In this document: positions 40,745 to 51,215 of the stretch, piece after piece
Numbering within the stretch: position 1 is the first letter of the stretch
Layout of the letters: the number at the start of each line of letters is the position of its first letter
From: Alcanivorax quisquiliarum
GTDB lineage: Bacteria > Pseudomonadota > Gammaproteobacteria > Pseudomonadales > Alcanivoracaceae
DNA: 64,000 nt
Assembly: GCF_023051175.1 (NCBI RefSeq)
Contig: NZ_JALKII010000006.1
Location: 124,001 to 188,000, forward strand
Reading direction: 5' to 3'
Made by a program: the position numbers and the translations under genes
The notes under the pieces: model-generated
The model's database searches: none
What the model was told of the DNA's origin: nothing
What the model saw: the letters and a program-made list of their open reading frames with translations, nothing else

Positions 40745-41719
40745 ATGCCCCGCCTTTCAATTCTCGATCTGGTGCGCGTCACGGAAGGCGGCAGCATCCG
40801 CGAATCGCTGGACAATGCGCGTGATCTGGCCGTGCACGCCGAGCAGCTGGGTTACCAGCGTATCTGGGTGGCGGAGCACCACAACATGGAGAGCATCGCG
40901 AGTGCGGCAACGTCGCTGGTGATCAGCCATATTGCGGCGGGTACGTCGCGCATTCGCGTGGGTGCCGGCGGCATCATGTTGCCGAATCACTCGCCGTTGG
41001 TGATTGCGGAGCAGTTCGGCACGCTGGCGCATCTTTATCCCGGCCGGATTGATCTCGGCCTGGGCCGTGCGCCAGGCACGGATCAAAGCACGCTGCGCGC
41101 CCTGCGCCGCACACCGGCGACCTCGGATCGCTTTCCCGAGGATGTGCTGGAGCTTCAGGCGCTGCTGGCGCCGGCGCTACCAGGCCAGAATATTCGCGCT
41201 ATTCCCGGGGAAGGCACGCAGGTGCCGTTGTGGATTCTGGGCTCAAGCACCTTTGGTGCGGCGCTGGCTGCGGAGCTTGGCTTGCCCTATGCGTTTGCCT
41301 CGCATTTTGCGCCGCAGCAGCTGATGCCGGCGCTGGAGGTGTATCGCAGCCGTTTCAAACCCTCGGCACAGTTACAAGCACCCCACGCCATGGTGGGCGT
41401 CAATATTATTGCGGCGGATACTGACGATGAAGCGCGCCGGCTGGCGACCACCCAGCAGATGTCGTTTGCCAATTTGCTGCGCGGCGCACGCGGGCTCAGC
41501 CAGCCGCCGATTGACGATATCGAGCAGTATTGGTCGCCGCGTGAAAAAATGCAGGCCAGCCAGATGCTGGCGTGTTCAATTATCGGTTCGCCACAAACGG
41601 TGCGGGCCGGCATTGATTCGCTGGTGGCGCAAACCGGTGCGGATGAGCTGATTGTTGTGGCGGATATTTACGATCATCAGGCGCGGCTGCATTCGCTGGC
41701 GCTGACTGCTGACTGCTGA
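40745..41719 (+). CDS. LLM-class flavin-dependent monooxygenase (luciferase-like)
   Basis: Encodes 324 residues from an ATG with AGGAGAGG upstream. Luciferase-like alpha/beta-barrel markers are [39 protein letters not shown] and [14 protein letters not shown], as in the YhbW/MsnO8-type family. Such enzymes use reduced flavin and O2; the substrate is unknown. The last codons (ALTADC-stop) are already part of a heptanucleotide repeat array, so the C-terminal end was shaped by repeat slippage and may vary between strains. Confidence 0.9.
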   Translation: MPRLSILDLVRVTEGGSIRESLDNARDLAVHAEQLGYQRIWVAEHHNMESIASAATSLVISHIAAGTSRIRVGAGGIMLPNHSPLVIAEQFGTLAHLYPGRIDLGLGRAPGTDQSTLRALRRTPATSDRFPEDVLELQALLAPALPGQNIRAIPGEGTQVPLWILGSSTFGAALAAELGLPYAFASHFAPQQLMPALEVYRSRFKPSAQLQAPHAMVGVNIIAADTDDEARRLATTQQMSFANLLRGARGLSQPPIDDIEQYWSPREKMQASQMLACSIIGSPQTVRAGIDSLVAQTGADELIVVADIYDHQARLHSLALTADC

Positions 41720-41818
41720 CGGCTGACGGCTGACGGCTGACGGCTGACGGCTGACGGCTGACGGCTGACGGCTGATGCTGATGCTGATGCTGATGCTGAT
41801 GCTGATGCTGATGCTGAT
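41701..41818. repeat. Microsatellite: 7-base unit switching to 6-base unit
   Basis: GCTGACT x2 (41701-41714), GCTGACG x8 (41715-41770), then GCTGAT x8 (41771-41818), all perfect. The unit loses one base midway, so two related arrays abut. It begins within the 3' end of the monooxygenase gene. Confidence 0.95.
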
Positions 41819-42239
41819 GGCATAGTGTGCACCGTGCGGGATGGTTCATACCCGGACGAGGTGCTGCCGGCTCCTTCAGCTTTCGATACACCTTGCTCCA
41901 TCATACGCGCCCCCGGCCCTGCGCCGGGATTGCCATTCTCGCGCTCACGAGCCGACAACATTCCGCCCGTCACACTTCACAACAAGGCTGGTCGCACGTC
42001 CTGGGTTACTTCCTGAGTACTTCTTGGGTTACGTTCGGGGTTGCCTTGGGTTACCACCTCCTCCGGGTTACCTCCTCTGAGTTCCGCTCTGAGATACCCC
42101 CAGCCCAAGCCTTGGCCAACGCACCTCGGGCAAGCCGCACCCGGCGGCAAGCCCTGCCATGCAGTCGCCGCCGCAATGTTCCGCTACACTGGGGCGGCAC
42201 CTTATCCTGAACTGGTCTTGCCATTATTGTGAGCCGTGC
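41819..42239. other. Non-coding gap with irregular GGGTTAC repeats
   Basis: After the microsatellite there is no supported gene for about 420 bases. Between 42002 and 42075 the heptamer GGGTTAC or close variants recur at irregular spacing (near 42002, 42025, 42048 and 42064). No terminator or promoter stands out. Confidence 0.5.
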
Positions 42240-44090
42240 ATGAAGCATCGCCCCAGCTGGATTTTGACTCGCCTGTTGCTGCGTCGCCGGATGCGCCGAG
42301 CCGGGCCATCGCATGAGATACTGCCGCCGCAGCCTGGCACCGCCGTGGCGGCGCAGCGGGCAGCGCCCAACCCGTTGCAGCGGCTGGTGGATCTCGATGC
42401 CGCCTGGCATCCGGGCGGCACTTTCACCACCCCGGCGCAGGCCGGATTTTCCGATGTGCTGAAGCAAACCACACCGGACACACCCGAAACGGCGCGGCTT
42501 GACCAGTGGCTGGCCAACGCCTTCCCGCAACCACCCTCGCCCGGCGCCCGGCTGGTGACGGCGCTGCGGCGCGTGCAAACCGCCGCTGTGCTGCTGGGGC
42601 TGCTGCTCGGGTTCGGGTTCATGGCCGGGCTGGTGGCCTACGATGGCACCGCGCAGGTGAATGTGCTGTGGATTATCGGCTTTGCCTTGTTGCAAGCCTT
42701 GCTCGCGCTGGCAGCGCTGGCGATGTCGCTGGGCAAGGCGCGGCGGCTGCCGCTGCTCAGTGATCTGCTGGGCTATTTACCGGCCCGTTTTTTACGCGGG
42801 CCGCTGCGCCGGCTGCTGGATGCGCCGCATCAGCAACCGGGCATCTTCGATACTTTGCACACGCCGTTTTTGCTGTTACTGACGCAACGCTTTGCGCTGG
42901 CCTTCAATGCCGCCGCGCTGCTGGCGTTGTTCGTGTATGTGACGGTGCAGGATATTGCCTTCGGCTGGAGCACGACGCTGAATATCCAGCCGCCGGAGTT
43001 GCTCGCGTTTGTTCGCGCACTGGCCTTGCCCTGGCTGTGGCTGGCGCCAGCGGTGCCGACGCTGGAGCTGGTGGAAGCCTCGCAATTTTACCGTTTGGCG
43101 GGCACCGCCAGCGCGGCTGACCCGGCGCTGCTGGGCCGCTGGTGGCCGTTTCTCGCTTGCCTGTGGCTGGTGTATGCCCTGCTGCCGCGTTTTTTGCTGC
43201 TGCGCTGGTGTGCGCACCGCTGGCAGCGGGCGCAGCGTGATGCGTTGCAGCAGCATCCGTTGTATCAGCGCACCATGGCGCAGTTTGTATTCGATCAGCA
43301 TGGTGCGGCGCAGGAATCGGCACGGCTGATCAGCCGCACGCTGCTCGACATGCTGACGCATCAGGAAAAGGCCGAGCTGGATGGCCATAAACTGGATGCC
43401 GCTTTTATCGCTACCTTGCAGGCACGTTGGCAGTCGCATCAGCAACAGCAGGAAGCGCAGGCGCTGTCGGCGCTAGCGGAAATTTATCTACAGACTGATG
43501 CGGATGTGATGCGCTATGCCAGCGAGCAGGATGTCCCAGACCCGAGCATGCCCGACCCGAGCAAGCTGTTCGTGATCGAGGATTGGGAGCGCTGGGGCCT
43601 GAGCCGCAAGCGGCTGGCGCTCCTGGCGGGTGCGGGCGGTGGCACGCTGGGCGCTGGTGTGGGTGCATCGCTGGATGCCGCCACTGGTGGCATGAGCCTG
43701 GGCTCGCTGACCGCCGCGCTGGCGGCGGTGGGTGCGGCCGGCTCGGCGGCGTCGGTGTATTTTTCCGAGCGGCTGGCGCGCACCAGCGCCGATCACGCTA
43801 CGGTGCGCTTCGGGCCGGTGGAGAATCGCCAGTATCCATGGGTGCTGCTTGGCCGGCTGATCACTGCCTGGAGCACGCTGAGCAGCCGCCTGCCCGGCAG
43901 CAAGCTGCCTGCCGAGCCGGCAGCGGACTGGCGCACGGTGCTTGGCCGGCGCCAGGAAAGCGAGCTGGAAAAACTGTTCGCACTATGCCGCAAAGGCAAG
44001 GCGGAAAGCGTGCAGCCACCGCTACAGGCAGCCTTGGCGCGCCTGCTCGATCAATTGCTGGCGGCACGCTCCGGCACCCGGCCTCAATGA
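42240..44090 (+). CDS. DUF2868-DUF3482 fusion membrane protein
   Basis: Encodes 616 residues from ATG 42240; an earlier ATG at 42159 is less likely. The first ~390 residues match DUF2868: [21 protein letters not shown], then several transmembrane helices and the [20 protein letters not shown] segment. The C-terminal ~200 residues resemble DUF3482: [20 protein letters not shown], a Gly/Ala-rich membrane segment, and [19 protein letters not shown]. In pseudomonads these are two adjacent genes, the second with an N-terminal GTPase domain. Here they are one protein and no GTPase motif is present. Function unknown. Its 3' end overlaps terC convergently by seven bases. Confidence 0.75.
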   Translation: MKHRPSWILTRLLLRRRMRRAGPSHEILPPQPGTAVAAQRAAPNPLQRLVDLDAAWHPGGTFTTPAQAGFSDVLKQTTPDTPETARLDQWLANAFPQPPSPGARLVTALRRVQTAAVLLGLLLGFGFMAGLVAYDGTAQVNVLWIIGFALLQALLALAALAMSLGKARRLPLLSDLLGYLPARFLRGPLRRLLDAPHQQPGIFDTLHTPFLLLLTQRFALAFNAAALLALFVYVTVQDIAFGWSTTLNIQPPELLAFVRALALPWLWLAPAVPTLELVEASQFYRLAGTASAADPALLGRWWPFLACLWLVYALLPRFLLLRWCAHRWQRAQRDALQQHPLYQRTMAQFVFDQHGAAQESARLISRTLLDMLTHQEKAELDGHKLDAAFIATLQARWQSHQQQQEAQALSALAEIYLQTDADVMRYASEQDVPDPSMPDPSKLFVIEDWERWGLSRKRLALLAGAGGGTLGAGVGASLDAATGGMSLGSLTAALAAVGAAGSAASVYFSERLARTSADHATVRFGPVENRQYPWVLLGRLITAWSTLSSRLPGSKLPAEPAADWRTVLGRRQESELEKLFALCRKGKAESVQPPLQAALARLLDQLLAARSGTRPQ

Positions 44091-45028
44091 GCTTTGGCCG
44101 GGCGCCGCAGGCTGAGGATAATGGTCAGCGCGAGGATCGAAACGATCACGCCCAGCGATACCAGCACCGGCAAATGGAACCAGTGCATCAGCAGCATCTT
44201 GGTGCCGATGAACACCAGAATGGCGGCCAGGCCATATTTCAGAAGGGAGAAGCGCTCGGCCATGCCGGCCAGCAGAAAGTACATTGCCCGCAAACCGAGA
44301 ATGGCAAAAATATTCGAGGTCAGCACAATGAACGGATCGGTGGTGATGGCAAAAATGGCGGGGATGCTGTCCACCGCAAACACCACATCGGAAATCTCCA
44401 CCAGCACCAGCGCCAGAAACAGCGGCGTGGCAAAACGCACACCGTTGCGCATCACGAAAAACCGCTCGCCTTCGAGCTGTTCGGTAACGGGATAATGGCG
44501 GCGCACGAATTTCACCAGCACGTTATCGGAGAGATCGGTTTCCTTTTCCGGCATCAACATGCGAATGCCGGTGAACACCAGAAACGCACCGAAGATATAC
44601 AGAATCCATTCGAACTGGCTGATCAGCCAGCTGCCACCGAAGATCATGATGGTGCGCAGGACGATTGCGCCGAGAATGCCGTACAGCAGCACCCGCCTTT
44701 GCAGATCGGCCGGCACGCTGAAGAAACTGAAAATCAGCATCCACACAAACACATTATCGACGGCGAGCGATTTTTCGAGCACATAGCCGGTGAGAAATAA
44801 CAGCGTCGTGTCGTTGGCCACCACACGCCCGGCAACCTGATCCAGGTAAAACCACAAACCGCCGGCAAACGCGAGCGACACCGCAACCCACACCACCGAC
44901 CAGGTGGCGGCCTCGCGGAACGAAACCCGGTGGCGCTTGCCGCCGCCGATCATCAGATCAATGGCGAGCATCACCAGCACGATCACGGCAAAGCCGGCCC
45001 ACATCCACCAGGTACCGATTGTCTGCAT
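44084..45028 (-). CDS. TerC/Alx-family membrane protein
   Basis: Encodes 314 residues from ATG 45028 and has about nine hydrophobic helices with the TerC signature segments: [44 protein letters not shown] and [11 protein letters not shown]. Alx/TerC proteins are linked to manganese export or metal homeostasis and to tellurium resistance clusters. There are no other ter genes here. A yybP-ykoY-type leader and terminator precede it, pointing to Mn2+ control and favouring an Alx-like manganese role. Confidence 0.9.
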   Translation of the reverse strand: MQTIGTWWMWAGFAVIVLVMLAIDLMIGGGKRHRVSFREAATWSVVWVAVSLAFAGGLWFYLDQVAGRVVANDTTLLFLTGYVLEKSLAVDNVFVWMLIFSFFSVPADLQRRVLLYGILGAIVLRTIMIFGGSWLISQFEWILYIFGAFLVFTGIRMLMPEKETDLSDNVLVKFVRRHYPVTEQLEGERFFVMRNGVRFATPLFLALVLVEISDVVFAVDSIPAIFAITTDPFIVLTSNIFAILGLRAMYFLLAGMAERFSLLKYGLAAILVFIGTKMLLMHWFHLPVLVSLGVIVSILALTIILSLRRPAKAH

Positions 45029-45042
45029 GTTGTTGCCTCTCA

Positions 45043-45077
45043 AATAAAAACGGCCCGCTCACTTGAACAGGCCGTTT
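45043..45077 (-). terminator. Riboswitch expression-platform terminator of the terC leader
   Basis: On the minus strand, AAACGGCC and GGCCGTTT form an eight-base stem around a 14-base loop, followed by TTATTT, only 15 bases before the terC start. Position right after the aptamer suggests a transcription-termination platform. Confidence 0.8.
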
Positions 45078-45079
45078 CT

Positions 45080-45225
45080 GTTTCTTGCACGCACGACCTG
45101 CCCGTTGAAGGCAAGGTCTTGCTTGCAACGTTGCATCCGTTGCCCACAGCACCGGGGGCACCGAAACCGGAACCGCCGTGATGACGACACTGTGGCGAGA
45201 AGCTACTCCCCTTGACGGGGCCAAG
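45080..45225 (-). promoter_or_regulatory. yybP-ykoY (Mn2+) riboswitch
   Basis: On the minus strand the 5' side of the conserved core is GGGGAGTAGC (45202-45211 complement), followed by a G/C-rich arm with GTCGTCATCACGG. Downstream comes CAAGACCTTGCC near 45105-45120, the second conserved loop strand of this class. Such leaders precede alx/terC, mntP and P-type ATPase genes and turn them on with Mn2+. Aptamer limits are approximate. Confidence 0.75.
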
Positions 45226-45291
45226 TGTAGCGCTATCGCTGCGCGAATGTCACCGGCGCGCTGCTGATTGCATCACGCGTGCCGCATCGCG

Positions 45292-45900
45292 TCAGGGCTG
45301 CTGATACTGATCGCCGTAGGGATCGCCGTAGGGATCGTCATAGGCGCCCTCGCCCTGATAGCCGCCGGCGTCGTCTTCCGGCTCCAGATATGGCTCCACC
45401 TGTTCGGCCAGCAGGGTATAGCCCGTCAGCGCCAGATCCGTTTCACTGTGCTCCACGCGCATTTCACCGGTGACCCACACGGTGAAGAAAGCGTAATCAA
45501 TCTGCGCTTTGCTGTTGCCCTGCATGTCCACCAGAACGGTCTGGTTGCGCGGTGGTGGCGGGACATGGATGCAGGCGCCGAAATACGGCACCAGCAAAAA
45601 GCTGGTGACGGTTTCGCCGTCGCCTTCCAGCGGAATCGCGTAGCCCGGCAGTTTCACCCGCTTGCCGTGCAGGGCGTCCACCATCGGTGCTTCGTCCCAG
45701 AGTTTTTCCAGGCGGGAAAAAAACTCGATAGCTTTCGGGTCGTCATCTTCGAGCTGGTTGATGTCCACGCCATCGAACAGCTCTTCCGGCGGCCAGCCGG
45801 GCGGGATCATGTCATCCCACTCCAGCTCTTCGGCGGCGTGCAGCGGCGCTATTACCATCAGCAGCAGGCAGAGCGCGGCAAATCTGAGGTTGTGCATCAT
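45292..45900 (-). CDS. DUF3299 periplasmic protein
   Basis: Encodes 202 residues with a signal peptide (about 1-22, cleaved after LHA). It matches DUF3299: WDDMIPPGW, VDALHGKRVKLPGYAIPLE, VTSFLLVPYFGACIHVPPPP and ALTGYTLLAEQVEPYL. The end is low-complexity with a DPYGDPYGDQY duplication encoded by a short tandem repeat. DUF3299 proteins accompany the ZrgA/ABC zinc transport genes, as here, where the gene is last of the cluster. Proposed role: accessory periplasmic protein of zinc uptake; not directly shown. Confidence 0.85.
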   Translation of the reverse strand: MMHNLRFAALCLLLMVIAPLHAAEELEWDDMIPPGWPPEELFDGVDINQLEDDDPKAIEFFSRLEKLWDEAPMVDALHGKRVKLPGYAIPLEGDGETVTSFLLVPYFGACIHVPPPPRNQTVLVDMQGNSKAQIDYAFFTVWVTGEMRVEHSETDLALTGYTLLAEQVEPYLEPEDDAGGYQGEGAYDDPYGDPYGDQYQQP

Positions 45901-45917
45901 TCACCTTTCCGACGGTT

Positions 45918-47177
45918 TTACATCCTGATGGTCATGCCATCGACCAGTGCATTGCGATAAGCGCGCCAGGCCGGCCACAGCCCGGCCAGCACGCCGCCGC
46001 CGATCAATCCGGCCAGCAGCGCTGCCTCGCGCCAGGTGGGCGGCCACAGTTGCAGCGTCATGCCAAGCTGGCCGCCCAGCCAGCCCGATGCACCCCAGGC
46101 CAGCGCCTGCAACAACAGCACGCCGAGCAACGCCCCCGCCAGCGAAAGCACCAGCGATTCACCCAGCACCAGCGCAAATATCTGCCACGGCCGGGCGCCG
46201 AGTGCGCGCAACAGCGCCATTTCCCGGCGGCGTTCGTTCAGGCCGGTCAGCAAGGCGGTGAGCATGACCGTCAGGGCAACCACGGCCACCAGCGCCGAAA
46301 CGGCCAGCAGGGCCTGCTCGCCGACGCGCATCATGTCCCACAATTGTTGCAGTGTCAGCCCGGGCAGTATCGCTTGCAGCGCTTCATCACGCCGGGTGTT
46401 GATCTCGCGCTGCATCTGGAACACAGCCCGGCGTGAAGTCAGGCCGAGCATCACCGCCGTCACCGAAGAAGGTGTCAGGTTCATGTCCCGCGCCTGCTCG
46501 GCGCCGACACGGTAGCCGGGCAGCGGCGCGCCACCGCGCCAGTCGATGTGCAGTGCTTCCATGCCTGCCAGGCTGATATGCACGGTGTTGTCCACGGGCG
46601 TGCCGGTCGGTGCCAATATGCCGACCACACGAAACGGCTTGTCATCATGGTGTGTCAGGCTGATGGCGCCGGTGCCGTGGGCGAGCACGATACGCTGCCC
46701 CTCGCGATAGCCGAGCTTGCGCGCCACCTCGGCCCCCAGCACGGCATCGAACACATCGTCGAAGATGCGTCCGCTGGCAAGCGCCAGCGGCTCGCCCTGC
46801 CGGTAACGATAATGCTCGAAATATTCCGCCGTGGTGCCCAGCACCGGAAAACCGCGATGGGAATCGCCCAGCGATAGCGGCACGGCCCAGGCAACGCGAG
46901 GATGCTCTCGCAATGTCTCGTAACTGGCCCAGCTGACGTTGGCGGTCGGGTCGCCCATGCGGAACACGCTGTAAAGCAGCAAATTGATCGGGCCGCTGCG
47001 CGCACCGACGATCAGATCGACCCCCGAGAGCGTATTGGCAAAGCTCTGCCGGGCCTCGGTGCGCACCCGCTCCACGCCCAGCAGCAGGGCCACGCTCAGG
47101 GCGATCGAACAGACCACCAGCACGGCGGTAGTGCGGCGATTCCAGAGGCTTGCTCGCGCCAGTTTCAGTACCGTCAT
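45918..47177 (-). CDS. FtsX-type ABC transporter permease of the zinc locus
   Basis: Encodes 419 residues from ATG 47177, which overlaps the stop of the ATPase gene (ATGA); the longer frame upstream is not used. There is one N-terminal transmembrane helix (about 20-40), a large periplasmic MacB-like domain, and three C-terminal helices with the FtsX signature LNERRREMALLRALGARPWQ. Type VII ABC systems act on periplasmic substrates or complexes without channel transport. With the ATPase, ZrgA-like and DUF3299 genes it makes a Zrg-type zinc acquisition operon. Confidence 0.9.
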   Translation of the reverse strand: MTVLKLARASLWNRRTTAVLVVCSIALSVALLLGVERVRTEARQSFANTLSGVDLIVGARSGPINLLLYSVFRMGDPTANVSWASYETLREHPRVAWAVPLSLGDSHRGFPVLGTTAEYFEHYRYRQGEPLALASGRIFDDVFDAVLGAEVARKLGYREGQRIVLAHGTGAISLTHHDDKPFRVVGILAPTGTPVDNTVHISLAGMEALHIDWRGGAPLPGYRVGAEQARDMNLTPSSVTAVMLGLTSRRAVFQMQREINTRRDEALQAILPGLTLQQLWDMMRVGEQALLAVSALVAVVALTVMLTALLTGLNERRREMALLRALGARPWQIFALVLGESLVLSLAGALLGVLLLQALAWGASGWLGGQLGMTLQLWPPTWREAALLAGLIGGGVLAGLWPAWRAYRNALVDGMTIRM

Positions 47178-47961
47178 GGGCGGCTCCCGTGGCTGCCCGG
47201 CAGCGTGCTGTGTTCGGTGGCGGCTCCCTGCGTGTGCGGGCCGCTCGACGCCAATGCAGCGGGCGGTGAGAGCGCGTTGATGTCCGGCAATGACACGCTG
47301 CGCTGAAAGCGCGATGCCAGCGACAGATCGTGGCTGACAAACAGCAGCGCCGCGCTGGCGGCCTGGCACTCCTGCACCAGCAGGGTGACGAATTCTGCCC
47401 GGCGGTCAGCATCCAGTGCCGAGGTCGGCTCGTCGGCAATCACCAGCCCCGGCGCGCCCATCAGGGCTCGCGCTGCGGCCACGCGCTGCTGCTGGCCAAC
47501 GGAAAGCGCCGTCACGGGCCGGCGCAGCACATCGTCCGCCGCCAGCCCCAACCGCCCGAGCAACCGCGTTGCCTGCGCTTCGGGGCTACCGTCACGCTCG
47601 ATGGCCTGCTGGCGCCGGCGGCGGGAAAACCGGCACGGCAGCAGTACGTTATCCAGCACGGAAAGATAAGGCAGCAAATTGAATTGCTGAAAGATGATGC
47701 CCAGATGCTCGGCACGAAAGCAGTCGCGGCGGGCGCCGGACAGGCTGGTCAGCCGCTCGCCCAGCACCGTGATCTGCCCGGCCTGTGGTGCCGCGATGCC
47801 GGCGATCAGCGCCAGCAGCGTGCTCTTGCCACTGCCGCTCGGGCCGGCGAGAAACACATGCTCCCCGGCTGCCAGCGTCAGCACCGGCAGGTTGATCGCC
47901 CAGGGGGCGCGCCGGTGCCAGCGGTAGCGCACATCTGCCATATGCAGAGCCGCTGGCGCCG

Positions 47962-47965
<4 letters not shown>
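47174..47965 (-). CDS. LolD/MacB-type ABC ATPase of the zinc locus
   Basis: Encodes 263 residues. Walker A GPSGSGKST is near residue 41, the LolD-like Q-loop phrase LGIIFQQFNLLPYLSVLDNV follows, signature TALSVGQQQRVAAARALM is near 151, and Walker B VIADEPTSALD near 177 with the His switch FVSHD. It pairs with the FtsX-type permease whose start overlaps its stop. The C-terminal ~25 residues are a variable low-complexity extension. Confidence 0.92.
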
Positions 47966-48546
<581 letters not shown>

Positions 48547-48611
48547 GCGTGGTTTCCTTCACAGCAGCAGTGTTGATGGCGGCCAACTTCACCACACGCA
48601 AGACCGCGGCC

Positions 48612-48635
48612 GCAAATGTTATACAGTAACAAGAC
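48612..48635 (-). promoter_or_regulatory. Zur box upstream of the zinc operon
   Basis: The sequence GCAAATGTTATACAGTAACAAGAC fits the gammaproteobacterial Zur consensus GAAATGTTATA-N-TATAACATTTC, with the left half nearly exact and the right half diverged. It lies 66 bases before the ZrgA-like start, consistent with Zn-Zur repression. Confidence 0.75.
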
Positions 48636-48780
48636 AAGCAAAGCAGCAAAAGGTAACGGAACAGCAGAAACGGACGAGGGACGGTGGATGGCAGATTGCA
48701 GATTGCAGGCCATTTTCCGCAGCAACCGGCAAACTTCCTCGCTGCCGGTGCCAGGCCACGCACCAGGCCGAGCCAAGCTG

Positions 48781-48886
48781 GGTCGGGTCGGGTCGGGTCG
48801 GGTCGGGCTTGGCTTGGCTTGGCTTGGCTTGGCTTGGCTTGGCTTGGCTTGGCTTGGCTGGGCCGGGCTTGGCTGGGCTGGGCTCG
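48781..48886. repeat. Pentanucleotide array GGTCG x5 then GGCTT x10 and variants
   Basis: Five GGTCG units (48781-48805), ten GGCTT units (48806-48855) and about six degenerate units (GGCTG, GGCCG, GGCTC). It lies between the zinc operon promoter and mtgA; no gene is supported in 48636-48990. Confidence 0.93.
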
Positions 48887-48990
48887 GCACCGCGATGCTA
48901 CGCTCGATTCAACAAAGCGTTACTGGCCTGAACCGGTGCAGCGGGCAACAATGTGGTGTTGATGATGCCCATTGCACGCAAGGATCTGCT

Positions 48991-49698
48991 ATGCCTGCCT
49001 CCCGCCCTCGCCGCTGGCGGCGCCTGTGGCAATTGCTCGCGCTGCTACTGGTGGCGCTGCTGCTGGTGCAGCTGTGGTTTGCCGCCTGGCTGGTCTGGTA
49101 TCGCAACCAGCCGCCGCTGACAACGGCGTTCATGTCCCGCGAGCTTGGCCGCCTTCAACAACAGAACCCTGACGCGCAGCTGGACTATCGCTGGGTGGAT
49201 TACGAGCGGATTTCGATTCATCTCAAGCGTGCTGTATTGGCCGCCGAGGATGCCCGCTTCATGGAGCATGGCGGTGTCGATTGGGACGGTATCCGGCATG
49301 CGCTGGAGCGCAACCGTGAGGCCGGCGAGCCGGTGGCCGGCGGCTCCACTGTGAGCCAGCAACTGGCCAAAAACCTGTTTCTCTCCGGCCGGCGCTCTTA
49401 TATTCGCAAGGGCCAGGAGCTGGCCATCACTCTGATGCAAGAGCAGTTGCTCGACAAACGGCGCATTCTGGAGCTGTATCTGAATGTGGCGGAATGGGGC
49501 GAGGGCATCTTCGGCGCCGAGGCCGCTGCATGGCGCTTGTATGGCAAGCCTGCGGCGGCGCTAGGGCCGGCGGAAGCGGCGGAACTTGCCGCCCGACTGC
49601 CGCGCCCACGCCATTACCACCAGCACGGGCCGACACCCTGGCTGCGCCAGTACAGCCAAATCATTCAGGCACGCATGCACCAGGTTCAGGTACCCTGA
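48991..49698 (+). CDS. mtgA: Monofunctional peptidoglycan glycosyltransferase MtgA
   Basis: Encodes 235 residues from ATG 48991; the open frame further upstream is repeat-encoded and rejected. One N-terminal transmembrane anchor (about 12-36) is followed by a GT51 domain with catalytic Glu in VLAAEDARFMEHGG, then GGSTVSQQLAKNLFLSGRRS, ELYLNVAEWGEGIFG and the helical region to RLPRPRHY. It polymerises lipid II glycan strands in the periplasm. Length and order are standard. Transcribed alone, in the direction of the lipoprotein downstream. Confidence 0.95.
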   Translation: MPASRPRRWRRLWQLLALLLVALLLVQLWFAAWLVWYRNQPPLTTAFMSRELGRLQQQNPDAQLDYRWVDYERISIHLKRAVLAAEDARFMEHGGVDWDGIRHALERNREAGEPVAGGSTVSQQLAKNLFLSGRRSYIRKGQELAITLMQEQLLDKRRILELYLNVAEWGEGIFGAEAAAWRLYGKPAAALGPAEAAELAARLPRPRHYHQHGPTPWLRQYSQIIQARMHQVQVP

Positions 49699-49770
49699 CG
49701 CCTGTTATGGAACCGCTGCCGGCGATATCGCTCAAAGGCTACCCGCTTCCCGTTTAAAGGACACCCTAGA

Positions 49771-51192
49771 ATGGCTCGCTTGCTTTCCCTTCGTCACCGG
49801 CTGGCTGCACTGCTGGCATTGGCCGCGTTACTCGCCGCCTGTGGAGACGAGCCCCCCGCGCCCGCAGCGGAAGCACCACCACCGCCGCCCTCACAGCAGG
49901 AGCAGTCGCTCAGTGGCCTCTGGGTCGAGGGTGATGGCGCGGAGCGGGTGCTGGTGCTGGATGAGAGCCAGCAGTTGCACCTGCTCGGCTTTGAAGACCA
50001 GCAGGGCCATCGCTGGCACGCCAACAGCGATACGCTGAAGCTGGAAAGTGTGACCCGCAGCACCGGCCTGCCGCGCTACCAGCAGATTCCTTATACGCTG
50101 ACAGACGATGGCCTCCTCACCCTGAATGACGAAGACGGCGCTTTCACCGGCAGCTGGCAACGCGACGCCACCGCAGCGGTGCGCATCGCCGGCGACATCC
50201 GGCTGCCGGAGGATTTCGGTATGCCTGCCGACGCCGTGCTGGCGATCACGCTGGAAGAACAGGACGCCGACGGCTTGCCGGCAAAAATCGTGCGCCGACA
50301 GCTGAGCCGCCCACCTGCCGGCGCCGAGGCACTGAGCTACCGTTTTTATATACCGCCCCCTGAAGTGGCCGCACATCCGCAGGCACGCCTGACCGTGCGC
50401 GTGCTGGTTGACGGCGCGCAACAGTATCACGGCCACAGCGCCGCGCTGGCGGAGCTGGCTCCCGAGCAGCCGCAGCCGATCACGCTGAAAGCGTTATCGG
50501 GCGCCACGCGCGGCGCCACCGCAGCGGTGCGCACACTGCACGGCGAATATGTCTATTTTGCGGATGCGGCGCTGTTCACCGAGTGTGCCACCGGCCGCCG
50601 CTACCCGGTGGCATACAGCGAAGGCGGTGTTGAGCTTGAACGCGCCTATCTGGCACAGCGGGAAATCGGCGGAGACGGCATGCCCACGCCGGTGCTGATG
50701 ACGGTCACCGGCACCCTTCAGGATGGCCCCGGTGCCGAAGAGGGCTCGATCGTCGAACAGCTGTTCGTGCAGACGCTGGAGCGCACTATTCCCGGCGCCA
50801 ACTGCGCTACTCGCGGCACTGCCGAGCTTGAAAACACCTACTGGAAACTGACCCACCTGGGCAGCCGCCGCATCAGCAGCCCCACTCACCAGCGCGAGGC
50901 CCATATGGTACTGCATAGCGCAGAGAGCCAGGCACGCGGCAATCTTGGCTGCAACAGCTTTACCGGCAGTTATGAGCGCGGCCCCGTACACGAGCGCGAA
51001 GAGCAGGGCGCACTCCGCTTCGGCCATCTGGCCTCGACAAAAATGGCCTGCCTCGGCGGCATGGATACCGAAGGTGATTTCAGCGCCGCGCTGGTCGCCA
51101 CTCGCTCAACGCGCATCGACGGCGAAACCCTTTATCTGCTGGATGCGAACGGCAAGACCCTGGCGCAACTACAAGCGATCTACCTGTACTGA
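49771..51192 (+). CDS. META-domain lipoprotein with YbaY-like region
   Basis: Encodes 473 residues. Lipobox LLAAC gives lipidated Cys24, followed by a Pro/Ala-rich linker. About residues 45-125 form a NlpE/COG3015-like beta domain. A YbaY-like segment (RIAGDIRLPEDF, LAITLEEQDADG, PPPEVAAHPQARLTVRVLV) lies around 135-220. A C-terminal META domain (ENTYWKLTHLG, ARGNLGCNSFTGSY, TKMACLGGMD) ends the protein. META proteins of the HslJ type are outer-envelope stress or chaperone-like. The multi-domain build suggests an envelope housekeeping role; substrate unknown. Confidence 0.82.
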   Translation: MARLLSLRHRLAALLALAALLAACGDEPPAPAAEAPPPPPSQQEQSLSGLWVEGDGAERVLVLDESQQLHLLGFEDQQGHRWHANSDTLKLESVTRSTGLPRYQQIPYTLTDDGLLTLNDEDGAFTGSWQRDATAAVRIAGDIRLPEDFGMPADAVLAITLEEQDADGLPAKIVRRQLSRPPAGAEALSYRFYIPPPEVAAHPQARLTVRVLVDGAQQYHGHSAALAELAPEQPQPITLKALSGATRGATAAVRTLHGEYVYFADAALFTECATGRRYPVAYSEGGVELERAYLAQREIGGDGMPTPVLMTVTGTLQDGPGAEEGSIVEQLFVQTLERTIPGANCATRGTAELENTYWKLTHLGSRRISSPTHQREAHMVLHSAESQARGNLGCNSFTGSYERGPVHEREEQGALRFGHLASTKMACLGGMDTEGDFSAALVATRSTRIDGETLYLLDANGKTLAQLQAIYLY

Positions 51193-51215
51193 CCAGGGCG
51201 AGAGGAGTTCTTGGC

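Noticed and set aside
41677-41973. Minus-strand frame with Ser-Ala and SRQPSAV repeats
   Set aside because: The sequence is simply the translated microsatellite.
48616-48990. 125-residue N-terminal extension of mtgA
   Set aside because: It is encoded by the pentanucleotide array and MtgA normally starts at its membrane anchor (ATG 48991).
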